This document shows, one piece after another, positions 28,188 through 37,316 of a DNA stretch of 64,000 bases. The stretch is from Massilia sp. Se16.2.3. GTDB taxonomy: Bacteria > Pseudomonadota > Gammaproteobacteria > Burkholderiales > Burkholderiaceae_D. The stretch covers positions 868,001 through 932,000 of the forward strand of contig NZ_CP050451.1 of the NCBI RefSeq assembly GCF_014171595.1, in the 5' to 3' direction. The notes below the pieces were generated by a model that saw only the letters and a program-made list of their open reading frames with translations, had not been told where the DNA came from and made no database searches. The position numbers and the translations under genes were made by a program. Each line of letters starts with the position of its first letter. Position 1 is the stretch's first letter.

Positions 28188-29735
28188 ATGTCACCAGATA
28201 ATCTTGCACGTGAATTGCTTGAGCGAAATATCGTGCCCGACGCACCGCTGTATTACTACGGCAACGAGATCGTCACGCATGGTGCTTTCAAGAAACAAGT
28301 GCTGCGTTATGCCAGTTTGCTGGAGGAGCGCGTACAAGCCGGTCAATTCGTCGTCATCGCATTGAACGATTCGCCGGTATTATCCGCGCTATTCCTGGCG
28401 TGCATCGCGCTCGGTGCCGTCCCGGTCATGGTCAATCCACGTTTGTCGGCCGGCCAATTACGGGCGATATGTGTCGATTGCCAGGCCAGCATATTCATTG
28501 GGCATGAAGAGCGTTATGAAACCGTCCAAAATATGCTTGGGGAATTGATTCCCCAGCCTGTCTTATATATGCGCAGTACCAGTAATTATCTCGACCAGGA
28601 CCAGGATCTCGACATTTTCCTGATGGGCGGGTCCGAACGCTGGAATGATTTCCACTTATCCGCAGCGGATAGCCTCTGCTATCTGCAGTACACCTCCGGC
28701 TCCACCGGAACGCCGAAGGGCGTGATCCACACGCGGGCGACGACGCTCGGGTTTTGCCAGAGTTTCGCCGGCGCGCATTTAAAGCTGCGAAGCGAAGACC
28801 GCCTGTACTCCGTACCCAAGATGTTTTTCGGCTACGGCATGGGCAACAGCCTGTTCTTCCCCCTGTTCAGCGGCGCCAGCGCGGTACTCGACGAGCGCTG
28901 GCCCGACCCGCGCGCTGTCGCCGCCAACCTGGCGCGCTACCGTCCCACCGTCTTCATGGCCGTGCCCGCGATGTACCGCGCCCTGCGCGCCGATGCCGCC
29001 GTGCTGGCATCCTGCGTGCGCATCGCCTTCTCGGCCGGCGCCTCGCTGCCCGCCGCCGAATTCCGGGCCTGGCAGGAGCGCGGCGTGGAGATCTGCGACG
29101 GTATCGGCGCCACCGAGGTGGGCCATGTATTCCTTGCCAACGCGCCGGGCCGGGCCCGCCCCGGCGTCACCGGCCTGCCGCTGCCGGGCTATCGCTGCGC
29201 GCTGCTGGGCGAAGAGGGCCAAGCCGTGACCGACGCCGGCGGATCCGGCGTGCTCGTGGTGAGCGGCCCCGGCGTGAGCCCCGGCTACTGGAACAGCCCG
29301 CGCCATGGCGACGCGGCCTTTGCCGGCGGCACCTACCGCACCGGCGACCTGTTCCTGCTCAACGAAGACGGCAGCTATACCTACCAGGGACGCGAGGACG
29401 ACAAGTTCAAGGTCAACGGACGCTGGGTGGTGCCGATTTCGGTCGAACGGGCGCTATGCGACCGCTTCCCCGACGTGGCCGAAGCGGTGCTCGTTCCCTC
29501 CACCCGCGAGCACGATGGCGCCAAGCCGACCCTGTTCATCACGCTGCAGCCGGGCGGCCAGGCGCTCGACAAGGACGGCATCGACCTGTGGCTGCGCGGC
29601 AGCTTCGAATCGCACCACCTGCCACGCCGGATCGTCCACCTCGACGCGATGCCGCGCAACGACAACGGCAAGCTCGTGAAACACGAATTGATCGCCCGGG
29701 CCGCGGCCCTGCTCGGCGAGGAGGCACACGCCTGA
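28188..29735 (+). CDS. AMP-dependent acid-CoA (or ACP) ligase, benzoate-CoA-ligase-like
   Basis: A 515-residue adenylate-forming enzyme. The phosphate-binding loop is YTSGSTGTPKGVIH (about 168-181), the adenine motif is GIGATEVGHVF, the hinge motif YRTGDLF with R in GREDDKFKVNGRWV, and the catalytic Lys in MPRNDNGKLVKHE. The stretch VPKMFFGYGMGNSLFFPLFSG resembles benzoate-CoA ligases more than fatty-acid ligases, so an aromatic acid substrate is plausible. The first 500 bp are less GC-rich than the rest (TTA and ATA codons occur), continuous with the AT-rich promoter zone. It probably activates the starter unit of the pathway. Confidence 0.85.
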   Translation: MSPDNLARELLERNIVPDAPLYYYGNEIVTHGAFKKQVLRYASLLEERVQAGQFVVIALNDSPVLSALFLACIALGAVPVMVNPRLSAGQLRAICVDCQASIFIGHEERYETVQNMLGELIPQPVLYMRSTSNYLDQDQDLDIFLMGGSERWNDFHLSAADSLCYLQYTSGSTGTPKGVIHTRATTLGFCQSFAGAHLKLRSEDRLYSVPKMFFGYGMGNSLFFPLFSGASAVLDERWPDPRAVAANLARYRPTVFMAVPAMYRALRADAAVLASCVRIAFSAGASLPAAEFRAWQERGVEICDGIGATEVGHVFLANAPGRARPGVTGLPLPGYRCALLGEEGQAVTDAGGSGVLVVSGPGVSPGYWNSPRHGDAAFAGGTYRTGDLFLLNEDGSYTYQGREDDKFKVNGRWVVPISVERALCDRFPDVAEAVLVPSTREHDGAKPTLFITLQPGGQALDKDGIDLWLRGSFESHHLPRRIVHLDAMPRNDNGKLVKHELIARAAALLGEEAHA

Positions 29736-30519
29736 TGCGTATCCTGAACTGCGCCGTGCAGATGCCGGCCGAAATCGACATGGCGATCGACGCGCTGCTG
29801 CCTGCGGCCCAGGCGACGCTGGCCGGTGCCGGCCTGGCCGCTACCGACATCGACATGATCGTCACCATCTCCGTCTCGCCCGACCACCGGCGGTCGACCC
29901 CTGCATCATCGGCCCGCGCATCGGCCACTCGCTGCAAAAGGCCCCGGGTGCCGAGCACGCCTACGTGTTCGACCTGATGGACGCCAGCGTGGCCAAGGCC
30001 CTGCACCTGGCCGACATCTTCGCCTTCCAGCAGGGCTACCGGCGCGTGCTGTTCGCCCGTGCCGAATGCGGCCACGGTGTGCGGCCCGATCCCGTGTCCG
30101 GCTTTGCCGTTCCCGATGGTGCCATGGCGCTGCTGTGCGAGCCCACCGGCACCAGCCGCTGGTGCAGCCGCACGCTCGACGGGGTCAAACCGCTGATGTT
30201 GATGCTCAACGAGACGATTCGCCACGCCGGCGACCAGACCACGCAGGTGCGCTTCGCCCCGCCGCCCGACATTGGCGCCCGTTACGCCGAGGCGGCGCGC
30301 GCCTGCGTGGCCGAACTCCACGGGCAAGCGTGGGACGGCGCCCGCCATCTCGTCGAGCACTGGCAGATGGACGGCAGCGGTAGCGGCCCCTTCGACAGCG
30401 CCCTCGGCCTGGCGCCGCTGCTGGCGGAGGGCGCCGCGGGTGAACTCACCCTGCTCAGTTTCGACCCCTTCGGCCCCGCCGCCGATGCCGTCACCGTGAG
30501 TTACGGGAGGAGCGCATGA
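29735..30519 (+). CDS. KAS III-like protein lacking the active Cys (frame broken once)
   Basis: A thiolase-fold protein of about 261 residues, after repair of one missing base near 29887. It resembles the first half of KAS III but is short (KAS III is about 320-350 residues). Where KAS III has its nucleophilic Cys (AxCSG), it reads FDLMDASVAKALHLAD, so Ser or Ala takes that place. It is therefore probably not a condensing enzyme by itself. It overlaps the ligase stop by 1 bp and the next KAS III start by 4 bp. This tight coupling suggests it may be a structural partner of that KAS III, much as KS-beta is for KS-alpha. That idea is inference. Confidence 0.65.
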
Positions 30520-31574
30520 TGGAGCACCGCGTCAAGATTGCCGCCATTACCTGCGAGATGCCGCGCGAGCGCATCCGCAACGATTCCCCCGTGTTCGCAC
30601 GCCTGCCGGAAACGCCGGCGCGCTGGTGGCGCTTCTGGGGCATCGAGGAGCGTGGCCACTTCAGCGCCGCCAACGACGAGAGCGAGCTGCTGGCCGCCGA
30701 ACGCGCCTGCCAGCGCATCCTGGCCACGATGGGCTTGCGCCCGGACGACATCGACATGCTGATCTGCTCGTCGTCGGCGCCGACCCTGAGCGACAGCGCC
30801 GGGGTGCTGCCGCACGCGGGCGTGCGCATGCATCCGCGCCTGTCGCGCGTGCTGCGCGAGCGCCTGGGCGTCACCCGCGCGCTGGCCTTCGACACCCAGG
30901 TCGAATGCGCCAGCTTCATGCTGAACATGAACATCGGCGCCAGCTACATCCGCAGCGGCCGGGCCGAGCGCGTGCTGGTGGTGTGCAGCGAATACGTGTC
31001 GCAAATGCTCGACTTCACCTCGCACAGCTGCACGATCTTTGCCGACGGCTGCGCCGCCGCCCTGCTCACGCGTGGGGGCGAAGGCGACGTGGCCGACCTG
31101 ATCGCCGTCGACCAGTTCTCCAACGCCGATCACTACGAGGTTGCGACTGGCCGCTTCCGCCACGAGGAAGGCGATACCCGCAAGGAGGGGCCGGTCAAGC
31201 CCTACTTCACGCTGTCGGACAACGGCCAGGCCGAGCTGCAGGAATTCGTCCCCGAAAACGTACCGAAAGCCGTGGCACGCGCGCTCGCCAGGACGGCGCT
31301 GACGCCGGCCGACATCGATTTCTTCGTCTTCCACCAGCCTTCGCCGATCCTCGTCTACAGCTGGGCGAGCGGCATCGGCATCGGCGAGGACAAATACCTG
31401 ATCAGTACCCGCGACACCGGCGTGATGGTGTCGGTGGCGGTGCCGCACAACCTGTGGATGGCGCTGGAGCAGGGACGCATCGCGCCGGGTGACACCATCG
31501 TGCTGGCCGGCGCCGGGATCGGCTGGGGCTTCCTTGCCCAGGTATGGAACGTCGACGGCATCGTCGCGTGTTAA
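30516..31574 (+). CDS. KAS III-family ketosynthase
   Basis: A 352-residue FabH-like enzyme. The Cys nucleophile is in DTQVECASFMLNMN and the His in FFVFHQPSPIL. The loop that normally supplies the Asn (GNxSAxSxP) reads DTGVMVSVAVPHN, so the Asn seems to be missing. Some KAS III relatives that acylate other substrates, rather than decarboxylate malonyl-ACP, also vary here. GGAGG lies 5-8 nt before a tandem ATG-ATG start. It is coupled to the Cys-less partner upstream and followed 34 bp later by the ACP gene. Confidence 0.85.
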   Translation: MMEHRVKIAAITCEMPRERIRNDSPVFARLPETPARWWRFWGIEERGHFSAANDESELLAAERACQRILATMGLRPDDIDMLICSSSAPTLSDSAGVLPHAGVRMHPRLSRVLRERLGVTRALAFDTQVECASFMLNMNIGASYIRSGRAERVLVVCSEYVSQMLDFTSHSCTIFADGCAAALLTRGGEGDVADLIAVDQFSNADHYEVATGRFRHEEGDTRKEGPVKPYFTLSDNGQAELQEFVPENVPKAVARALARTALTPADIDFFVFHQPSPILVYSWASGIGIGEDKYLISTRDTGVMVSVAVPHNLWMALEQGRIAPGDTIVLAGAGIGWGFLAQVWNVDGIVAC

Positions 31575-31608
31575 TTCACCTTGATTCACTTTCATTGAGA
31601 GAAGCCAC

Positions 31609-31884
31609 ATGCTAGACCTGCACACCACCATCCGCAACCTGATCATCGAAGCCGCCGAACTCGATGAGGACACCGAGATCGGCCTGACCGACTCGCTGCA
31701 CGACCACGACGTCGATTCCCTCGCCGGCCTGGAAGTGACGGTCAACCTCGAGAAGAAATACCAGATCAAGATTCCGCCGGCACGCTATGAGGAACTGGTC
31801 AGCATCGGCGCCATCGCCGCGATCGTGCAGGAACTGATCGACGCCAAAGCGGGAACGGCGGCGCAAGTGGCGCAGCCTGCCTGA
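31609..31884 (+). CDS. acyl carrier protein
   Basis: A 91-residue acidic carrier protein. The phosphopantetheine attachment Ser lies in HDHDVDSLAGLEVTVNLEKK, a slight variant of the standard DSLD motif (DSLA here). Helices I to IV are recognisable. It would carry the growing chain in the pathway. GAGAGAAG precedes the ATG. It is the only ACP in the cluster, so the type II enzymes would all share it, unless they use the cell's fatty-acid ACP. Confidence 0.9.
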   Translation: MLDLHTTIRNLIIEAAELDEDTEIGLTDSLHDHDVDSLAGLEVTVNLEKKYQIKIPPARYEELVSIGAIAAIVQELIDAKAGTAAQVAQPA

Positions 31885-31892
31885 CAGCGTCC

Positions 31893-33485
31893 ATGTCCGA
31901 GGAACGCCTCAAGGTCGATGAGCTGGTGGTGGGCGCGGGCCTCACCGGCCTGGTCTACGCCAACGTCGCCGCCGCCCACGGGCGGCGCGTCGCCGTCGTC
32001 GAAAAGCACACCAAGCCGGGCGGCTACGCGACCAATTTCGATCGCAAGCGCAAGTTCGTCTTCGACTGCAGCCTGCACAAGATCACCGGCTTCGGTCCGC
32101 GCGGGAATTTGCAGGACGCGCTCGAGCGCGCGGGCCTGATGCAGCACATCGACTTTCACTACTACGACGAGCTGACCACCTTCATCATCGGCGAGCGCCG
32201 CATCGCGCTGCCCTGCGACGGCGAACGCCTGGTCGCGGCACTGCTCCAGCACTTCCCGCACGAACGCGCGGCCCTGGCCCGCTTCATGGCCGACGTCGGC
32301 AGCTACGGCTACCAGACCTACATGCTGGCACGGGTGGCGCTGGGCGAGCACCAGCTCGACATGGAAAGCTTCGCCGAGTCGCGCCGCCTGGCGCGCATGA
32401 CGGCTTTCGATTACTTCAAGGCCGTGTTCAGCGACCGCCAGCTGATCACCCTGCTGTGTTCGCTGGCGATCAACCTCGGCGTGGAAGCGATGGAGGCCGA
32501 TGCACTGTACTTCCTGCACTTCGCCTACACCTTCATGCTGACCCGCAAAGCCTATGTGAAGGGTTCTTCGCAATACCTGTCCGACACCCTGGCGCGCGAG
32601 CTCGAACGCCGCGGCGGCACCCTGCTGCTGGGCGAACGCCTGCTCGGCATCGAGACGGCAAGCGGCCGGGTGGCGGGTGCGCACACGCGCCGGCGCCGCT
32701 TCGAGACAGATCACATCGTGTTTACCGGTTGCCCCCATCACGTCGTCGAGCTGCTGCCGCCGGCCGTGGCCGTGGACGACTTCCAGAAAAAGCTCGACAA
32801 GCTCGAATTCGGCCTGGGCGCCTTCATCGTCTACCTGGGCCTGTCGGCGCCGCCGGCGGCGATCGGCATGCTGCAGTCCGATTACCTGATCGCCGACGAA
32901 GCTTATCTCGACGGCGCTGCGGCCGGGGCGGACTGCCCGCTGCGCTACCAGCGACGGCCGCTGTCGGTCTCGAACTACCACGCGCTCGACGCTTCCTACG
33001 GCTACGTGGTGCAGCTCGAGATCCTCGAACAGCAGGACGACTGGCTCGACCTGCCGCGCGAGGCCTACAAGGAAAAGAAGCGCGAGATCGCCGAGCAGGT
33101 CATCAACCGGGCCTGCCGCTATTTTCCGCAACTGCGCGATGCCATCGAATACATGGACATCTCGACCCCGCGCACGAACAAGAAGTACACCAATTCCGGA
33201 GGGGGCTCGTCCTTCGGCTACAAGCCCGTACCGAAGCGCAACGTCAGCTTCCTGAAAAGCCCGCCGGTCGACGGCATCCAGTTCGTCGGCACCTGGGTCA
33301 ACGGCGCCGGCTACGAGCCGGCCATGTGCCTCGGCTTCACCGCCGCGACGCTACGCCACGAAAAGCTGCGCAAACTGAACGAACAGAACCAACAGATCCA
33401 ACCAAGGGGACATGCTGAACATGGAAGCACAAGTGGAAGCGATATTCGCAGAACCGAAGAAGCAGCGCCTGTTCTCGCTGACTAG
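31893..33485 (+). CDS. CrtI/phytoene-desaturase-like FAD oxidoreductase
   Basis: A 530-residue flavoprotein of the phytoene desaturase/retinol saturase superfamily. The N-terminal dinucleotide motif is VVGAGLTGLVYANVAAAHGR (12-31), followed by VVEKHTKPGGYATNF. The C-terminal FAD motif is GTWVNGAGYEPAMCLGFTAA. Members remove or add hydrogens on conjugated chains, which would suit a polyene product. The last 25 residues read through the start of the next gene (74 bp overlap) and look like low-complexity read-through. A shorter natural end with a small indel near 33400 is possible. There is no clear ribosome site, so it is probably coupled to the ACP gene 8 bp upstream. Confidence 0.85.
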   Translation: MSEERLKVDELVVGAGLTGLVYANVAAAHGRRVAVVEKHTKPGGYATNFDRKRKFVFDCSLHKITGFGPRGNLQDALERAGLMQHIDFHYYDELTTFIIGERRIALPCDGERLVAALLQHFPHERAALARFMADVGSYGYQTYMLARVALGEHQLDMESFAESRRLARMTAFDYFKAVFSDRQLITLLCSLAINLGVEAMEADALYFLHFAYTFMLTRKAYVKGSSQYLSDTLARELERRGGTLLLGERLLGIETASGRVAGAHTRRRRFETDHIVFTGCPHHVVELLPPAVAVDDFQKKLDKLEFGLGAFIVYLGLSAPPAAIGMLQSDYLIADEAYLDGAAAGADCPLRYQRRPLSVSNYHALDASYGYVVQLEILEQQDDWLDLPREAYKEKKREIAEQVINRACRYFPQLRDAIEYMDISTPRTNKKYTNSGGGSSFGYKPVPKRNVSFLKSPPVDGIQFVGTWVNGAGYEPAMCLGFTAATLRHEKLRKLNEQNQQIQPRGHAEHGSTSGSDIRRTEEAAPVLAD

Positions 33486-34404
33486 GAAGCTGATCGACAC
33501 CTCGGAGCGCGGCGGCATGACCATGCTGGCGCACCACCCCTGGGACATGGAAGTCGGCACGCCCTGGATCCGCAAGAAGGAACGCGTTTCCATCTACGGC
33601 ACCCCCTACTGGGACCTGGCGAGCGAGGACGAGATCCGCCGCCTGGCGCTGGAGGAAACGGTGTCGTGGTGGTCCGGCTTCATCGGCCTGGAAGGACTCG
33701 TCATCGAGTACTACATGCGCGTGGTGAACCGCGGGACGTTCGCGAAGCTGCCGCACATCGAAGAGTACATGAAGCACTTCATCAAGGAAGAGCTGATCCA
33801 CACGCTGGTGTTCAAGAAGGCGATCGCCTACTTCGGCTCCGAAGTGTTCCCGATGCCCGAGTTCATGCGCAGCTTCTACGACGACAACGCCGGCACCGGG
33901 GAATACCCGCTGATGGCGGTGTACATGACGATGCTGATCGAATGGGTGGCCGACCTCTACCAGCAGCTCGACGTCGACGCCGACTACATCCACCCGCTTG
34001 CCAGCGCGGTCGTGCGCGAGCACTGGAAGGAAGAGGTACGCCACATCAAGTGGGGCCAGAACATGATCATCGGCCTGGCCGATACCGACCCCGAGTTCCA
34101 GCACGCGATCCGCGAATTCACGCCGATCTACATGCGCCAGCTGGTCGACCAGGGCGTCACCAATGTCGACTGCTTCAACCGCGTCGGCATGGCCCATCCG
34201 GCCTTCCAGGACCACGAGGCGCTGCTCGAGGCGGTGCTCTACAGCGAACACCGCAAGCGCCTGAACATCGAACTGTGCGTGCCGATGGTGCGCTACTTCG
34301 TCGCCGCCGGCATCTACGACGAGGCCTATCACGACCTGTGGGTGGAGCAGGGCTTCGGCACGGAACTCGACATCGTCCTCAACAAAAGGAGCCTCGCAGC
34401 ATGA
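33412..34404 (+). CDS. AurF-like diiron N-oxygenase family protein
   Basis: A 330-residue ferritin-like diiron protein. The metal ligands match the AurF pattern (p-aminobenzoate N-oxygenase of aureothin synthesis): Glu127 and His130 in EELIH, Glu177 in LIEW, then His204, Glu208 and His211 in EHWKEEVRH. The +27, +4 and +3 spacings equal those of the known AurF ligands E196, H223, E227 and H230. A further Glu near 94 probably completes the site. AurF oxidises an aryl amine to a nitro group; here the substrate is unknown and could be a different amine or a C-H bond. AAGGGGA precedes the ATG. Confidence 0.82.
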   Translation: MLNMEAQVEAIFAEPKKQRLFSLTRKLIDTSERGGMTMLAHHPWDMEVGTPWIRKKERVSIYGTPYWDLASEDEIRRLALEETVSWWSGFIGLEGLVIEYYMRVVNRGTFAKLPHIEEYMKHFIKEELIHTLVFKKAIAYFGSEVFPMPEFMRSFYDDNAGTGEYPLMAVYMTMLIEWVADLYQQLDVDADYIHPLASAVVREHWKEEVRHIKWGQNMIIGLADTDPEFQHAIREFTPIYMRQLVDQGVTNVDCFNRVGMAHPAFQDHEALLEAVLYSEHRKRLNIELCVPMVRYFVAAGIYDEAYHDLWVEQGFGTELDIVLNKRSLAA

Positions 34405-34733
34405 ACAGCGCACGCCTGAACACCATCGACGAGGTCATCGCCTCCATGCCCCAGCGCTTCCAGCCGGAAGCGAGCCGCAAGCTGCAAGCCGATTTCCAGT
34501 GGCAGATCAGCGGCCCCGGCGGGCGCAACTTCTGCCTGCGCGTCAACGACGGCAGCCTGCAGGTCGTCGATGGCCTGGTGCCCGAACCGAGCGTCACCTT
34601 CTCGACCGACGACGTCACCTACCTGCGCCTGGTGAATGGCGACATCAAGGGCATGACCGCGATCCTGACCCGCAAGCTGACCATGCGCGGCAGTATCTAC
34701 CTGGCCAGCAAGATGGACGTCATCTTCAAATAA
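34401..34733 (+). CDS. SCP2 sterol-transfer-domain protein
   Basis: A 110-residue single-domain protein of the SCP2 (sterol carrier protein 2) fold. The core strands WQISGPGGRNFCLRVNDGSL, VTFSTDDVTYLRLVNGDI and the helix around LTMRGSIYLASKMDVIF fit the family. SCP2 domains bind hydrophobic ligands such as acyl-CoA or lipids. Its ATG overlaps the oxygenase stop (ATGA). In this operon it may hold or hand over a lipid-like intermediate between enzymes and the transport genes that follow. This is inference. Confidence 0.82.
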   Translation: MNSARLNTIDEVIASMPQRFQPEASRKLQADFQWQISGPGGRNFCLRVNDGSLQVVDGLVPEPSVTFSTDDVTYLRLVNGDIKGMTAILTRKLTMRGSIYLASKMDVIFK

Positions 34734-34758
34734 GCCCCATTGCACGACAAGGAACACG

Positions 34759-35196
34759 ATGCGTTTACGACATTTGCTGTACATGAGCGGCTCGGCGGCG
34801 CTGGTGCTGGTCGGCGCCGGCCATCTGGCCACCGCGCTGCTGGCGCCGGTCACCCCGGCCCAGCAGGCCATGATCGATTCGATGAAGGGTTTTGCCATCG
34901 CCATGCCGGGCACGGTGGCGAACCTGTACCAGTTCCACCAGGGCTTTTCGATCATGATGGGCGTGCTCCTGATGAGCTATGGCGCGGTCACGATGCTGTT
35001 CGTGAAGGCGGCCTCGATGGCGGCGGCGCTGCGCACCCCGGTGCTCGGCTTTAACATCCTGGTGGCGCTGGTGTCCCTGCTGTTGTCGATCCAGTTCTTC
35101 TTCGTGGTGCCGGTCGCGCTCACCGGCCTGGCCTGCGCCTGCTACGCGCTGGCCTGGCTGCTCGGCCTGGGTGCGCCCAAGGTGGTGCATCCATGA
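34759..35196 (+). CDS. small four-helix membrane protein, unknown function
   Basis: A 145-residue protein with about four predicted membrane helices (LLYMSGSAALVLVGAGHLAT, then FSIMMGVLLMSYGAVTMLF, ILVALVSLLLSIQFFFVVPVA and LACACYALAWLLGLG). I do not recognise a characterised family, although the N-terminal GAGHL pattern occurs in other small bacterial membrane proteins. It overlaps the ABC ATPase start by 4 bp, so it probably works with the transport genes or anchors the pathway at the membrane. Confidence 0.65.
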   Translation: MRLRHLLYMSGSAALVLVGAGHLATALLAPVTPAQQAMIDSMKGFAIAMPGTVANLYQFHQGFSIMMGVLLMSYGAVTMLFVKAASMAAALRTPVLGFNILVALVSLLLSIQFFFVVPVALTGLACACYALAWLLGLGAPKVVHP

Positions 35197-35906
35197 GCCA
35201 CGCCGCCCATTGCGTCAGCCTCAGCGGCGTAAACAAGACCTATTACCTCGATACCGTGGGCGTGCCGGCGCTGCAGGACATCCACCTCGAGATCCGCCCC
35301 AACCGGTTTACCGTGCTGTCGGGCGCCTCGGGCAGCGGCAAGACCACCTTGCTGAACCTGATCGGCTGCATCGACCGTCCCGACAGCGGCGACATCGTCG
35401 TCGCCGGCGAGAGGGTAGCTGCGATGGACGACAACGCCCTGTCCGACTTCCGTGCGCGCCACATCGGCTTCGTGTTCCAGAACTTCAACCTGCTGCCGGT
35501 GCTGTCGGCCTATGAAAACGTCGAGTATCCGCTGCTGTTGACGGGCATGTCCGCAGCGCGCCGGCGCGAACGCGTGCGCAGCCTGCTCGACGCGGTCGGC
35601 CTGTCCGAACGCGGCAACAACCTGCCGGGCCAGCTCTCCGGCGGCCAGCGCCAGCGCGTCGCCATCGCACGGGCCCTGGCTGCCTCGCCCAAGCTGGTGC
35701 TGGCCGACGAGCCCACCGCTAACCTCGACAGCAACACCGGCGCCGCCATCATCGCCCTGATGCGCAGCATGCAGCGCGAGCACGCGGTGTCGTTCGTCTT
35801 TTCCTCCCACGATCCGCAGGTGCTGGCCGAAGCCGACGACGTCGTCACCATCCGCGACGGCCGCATCGCCGCGGTCGAACGGCTGGCCCTGAAAGGCGTC
35901 GCATGA
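35193..35906 (+). CDS. ABC transporter ATP-binding protein, MacB/LolD type
   Basis: A 237-residue ATPase. Walker A SGASGSGKTTLLN (about 45-57), the Q-loop FVFQNFNLLPVLSAYENV, the signature LSGGQRQRVAIARAL, Walker B LVLADEPTANLDS and the H-loop SSHDP are all present. The sequence around the Q-loop and signature is that of the LolD/MacB group, which extracts lipoproteins or lipophilic molecules from the inner membrane instead of moving solutes across it. It is coupled to the permease by a 4-bp overlap. Confidence 0.92.
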   Translation: MSHAAHCVSLSGVNKTYYLDTVGVPALQDIHLEIRPNRFTVLSGASGSGKTTLLNLIGCIDRPDSGDIVVAGERVAAMDDNALSDFRARHIGFVFQNFNLLPVLSAYENVEYPLLLTGMSAARRRERVRSLLDAVGLSERGNNLPGQLSGGQRQRVAIARALAASPKLVLADEPTANLDSNTGAAIIALMRSMQREHAVSFVFSSHDPQVLAEADDVVTIRDGRIAAVERLALKGVA

Positions 35907-37304
35907 AGACCCTGATCCTCGCCCTGCGCAACCTGATGCGCAACCGCCGCCGTTCTCTCACGACCTTGCTGGCCATGACCATCGGCGCCTGCGCCGTGCT
36001 GCTGTTCGGCGGCTACAGCACCAACATCAACTACGGCCTGCAGACGGATTACGTGCAGCGCAGCGGCCACCTGCAGATCCAGCACAAGGATTATTTTGTG
36101 TACGGCACCGGCAACCCGGCCGCCTATGGCATCGAGAACTACCAGCAGGTGATGGATGTGGTGCGGCGCGACCCGGTGCTCGCGCCCATGATCGAGGTGG
36201 TCACGCCGACCCTGCAGCTGGGCGGCATCGCAGGCAATTTCGCGGCGGGCGTGTCGCGCACCGTGCTGGGCGCCGGCGTGGTCGTCGACGACCAGAACCG
36301 CATGCGCGGGTGGAACGACTATGCGCTCGACTTCCGGCGCGAGCCGCTCGGCCTGACCGGTACCAGTCCTGAGGCGGCCGTCATCGGCACGGGCGTGGCG
36401 CGGGTACTGCAGCTGTGCGAGCCGCTGAAGGTCGGCCGCTGCGAGCAGACGGGCCAGACTCGTCCAGCCGCCGCGGCCGGGACGCCTTCCGACACCCCGT
36501 CCGACATCGCATCGCTGGCGGCACTGGAAGGGCCGGCGCCGAAGGCCGAGGGGCAGGCCCGCATCGAACTGCTGGCGGCGAACGCGCATGGTGCGCCCAA
36601 CGTCGCCGCGCTGCAGGTGGTCAAAGCCGAAGACCAGGGCATCAAGGAACTCGACGACGTCCATGTCGCGCTGCACCTGGAGCAGGCCCAGCGCCTCGTG
36701 TACGGCAACGAGACCCCGCGTGCCACCGCCGTCATGGTGCAGCTCAAGCACACCAGCCAGATGCCGGCGGCCCAGGCACGCCTGCGCGAACTGCTGGAGA
36801 CACACTTCAAGGGCCGCAATCTCGACATCCTGGAATTTGCCACCCTGAACCCCTTCTATGGCCAGGCCACCGACATGTTCGCCGCCATCTTCGGCTTCAT
36901 CTCGCTGCTGATCGGCGCCATTGTCCTGTTCACCGTCGGCAACACGATGAGCATGGCGGTGGTCGAGCGGACCGTGGAAATCGGCACCCTGCGCGCCATC
37001 GGCCTGCGCCACAGCGGCATCCGTCGCCTGTTCGTGTGCGAAGGCGTGCTGCTCGGCTCGATCGGCGCCCTGGTCGGCGTGGTCGCGGCCCCTGGGCGCG
37101 GCCTGGCTGATCAACCACAGCGGCTTTACCCGGACGCCGCCGGGACGGGTCGAACCGATGCCGCTGCAACTGAGCGTCTGGGGCGAAACGCCGATGATCA
37201 TCGGCACCGGCATCGGCCTGATGCTGGTGGCCACCCTGTCCGCCTGGCTGCCCGCGCACCGCGCTTCGCGCCTGAACATCGTCGACGCCCTGCGTCATGT
37301 TTGA
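35903..37304 (+). CDS. FtsX-like ABC permease (frame broken once)
   Basis: A 466-residue permease of the MacB/LolC type after removal of one extra base in the C run near 37090. An N-terminal helix (LTTLLAMTIGACAVLLFGGY) is followed by a large periplasmic domain. The last three helices include the FtsX core (GFISLLIGAIVLFTVGNTMSMAVVERTVEIGTLRAIG). After the break the frame resumes AAWLINHSGFT...LSAWLPAHRASRLNIVDALRHV, the usual FtsX ending. The partner ATPase is immediately upstream. Together they probably hand a lipophilic cargo to the LolA-like protein encoded next. Confidence 0.85.
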
Positions 37305-37316
37305 GAAAGTCCCCGC

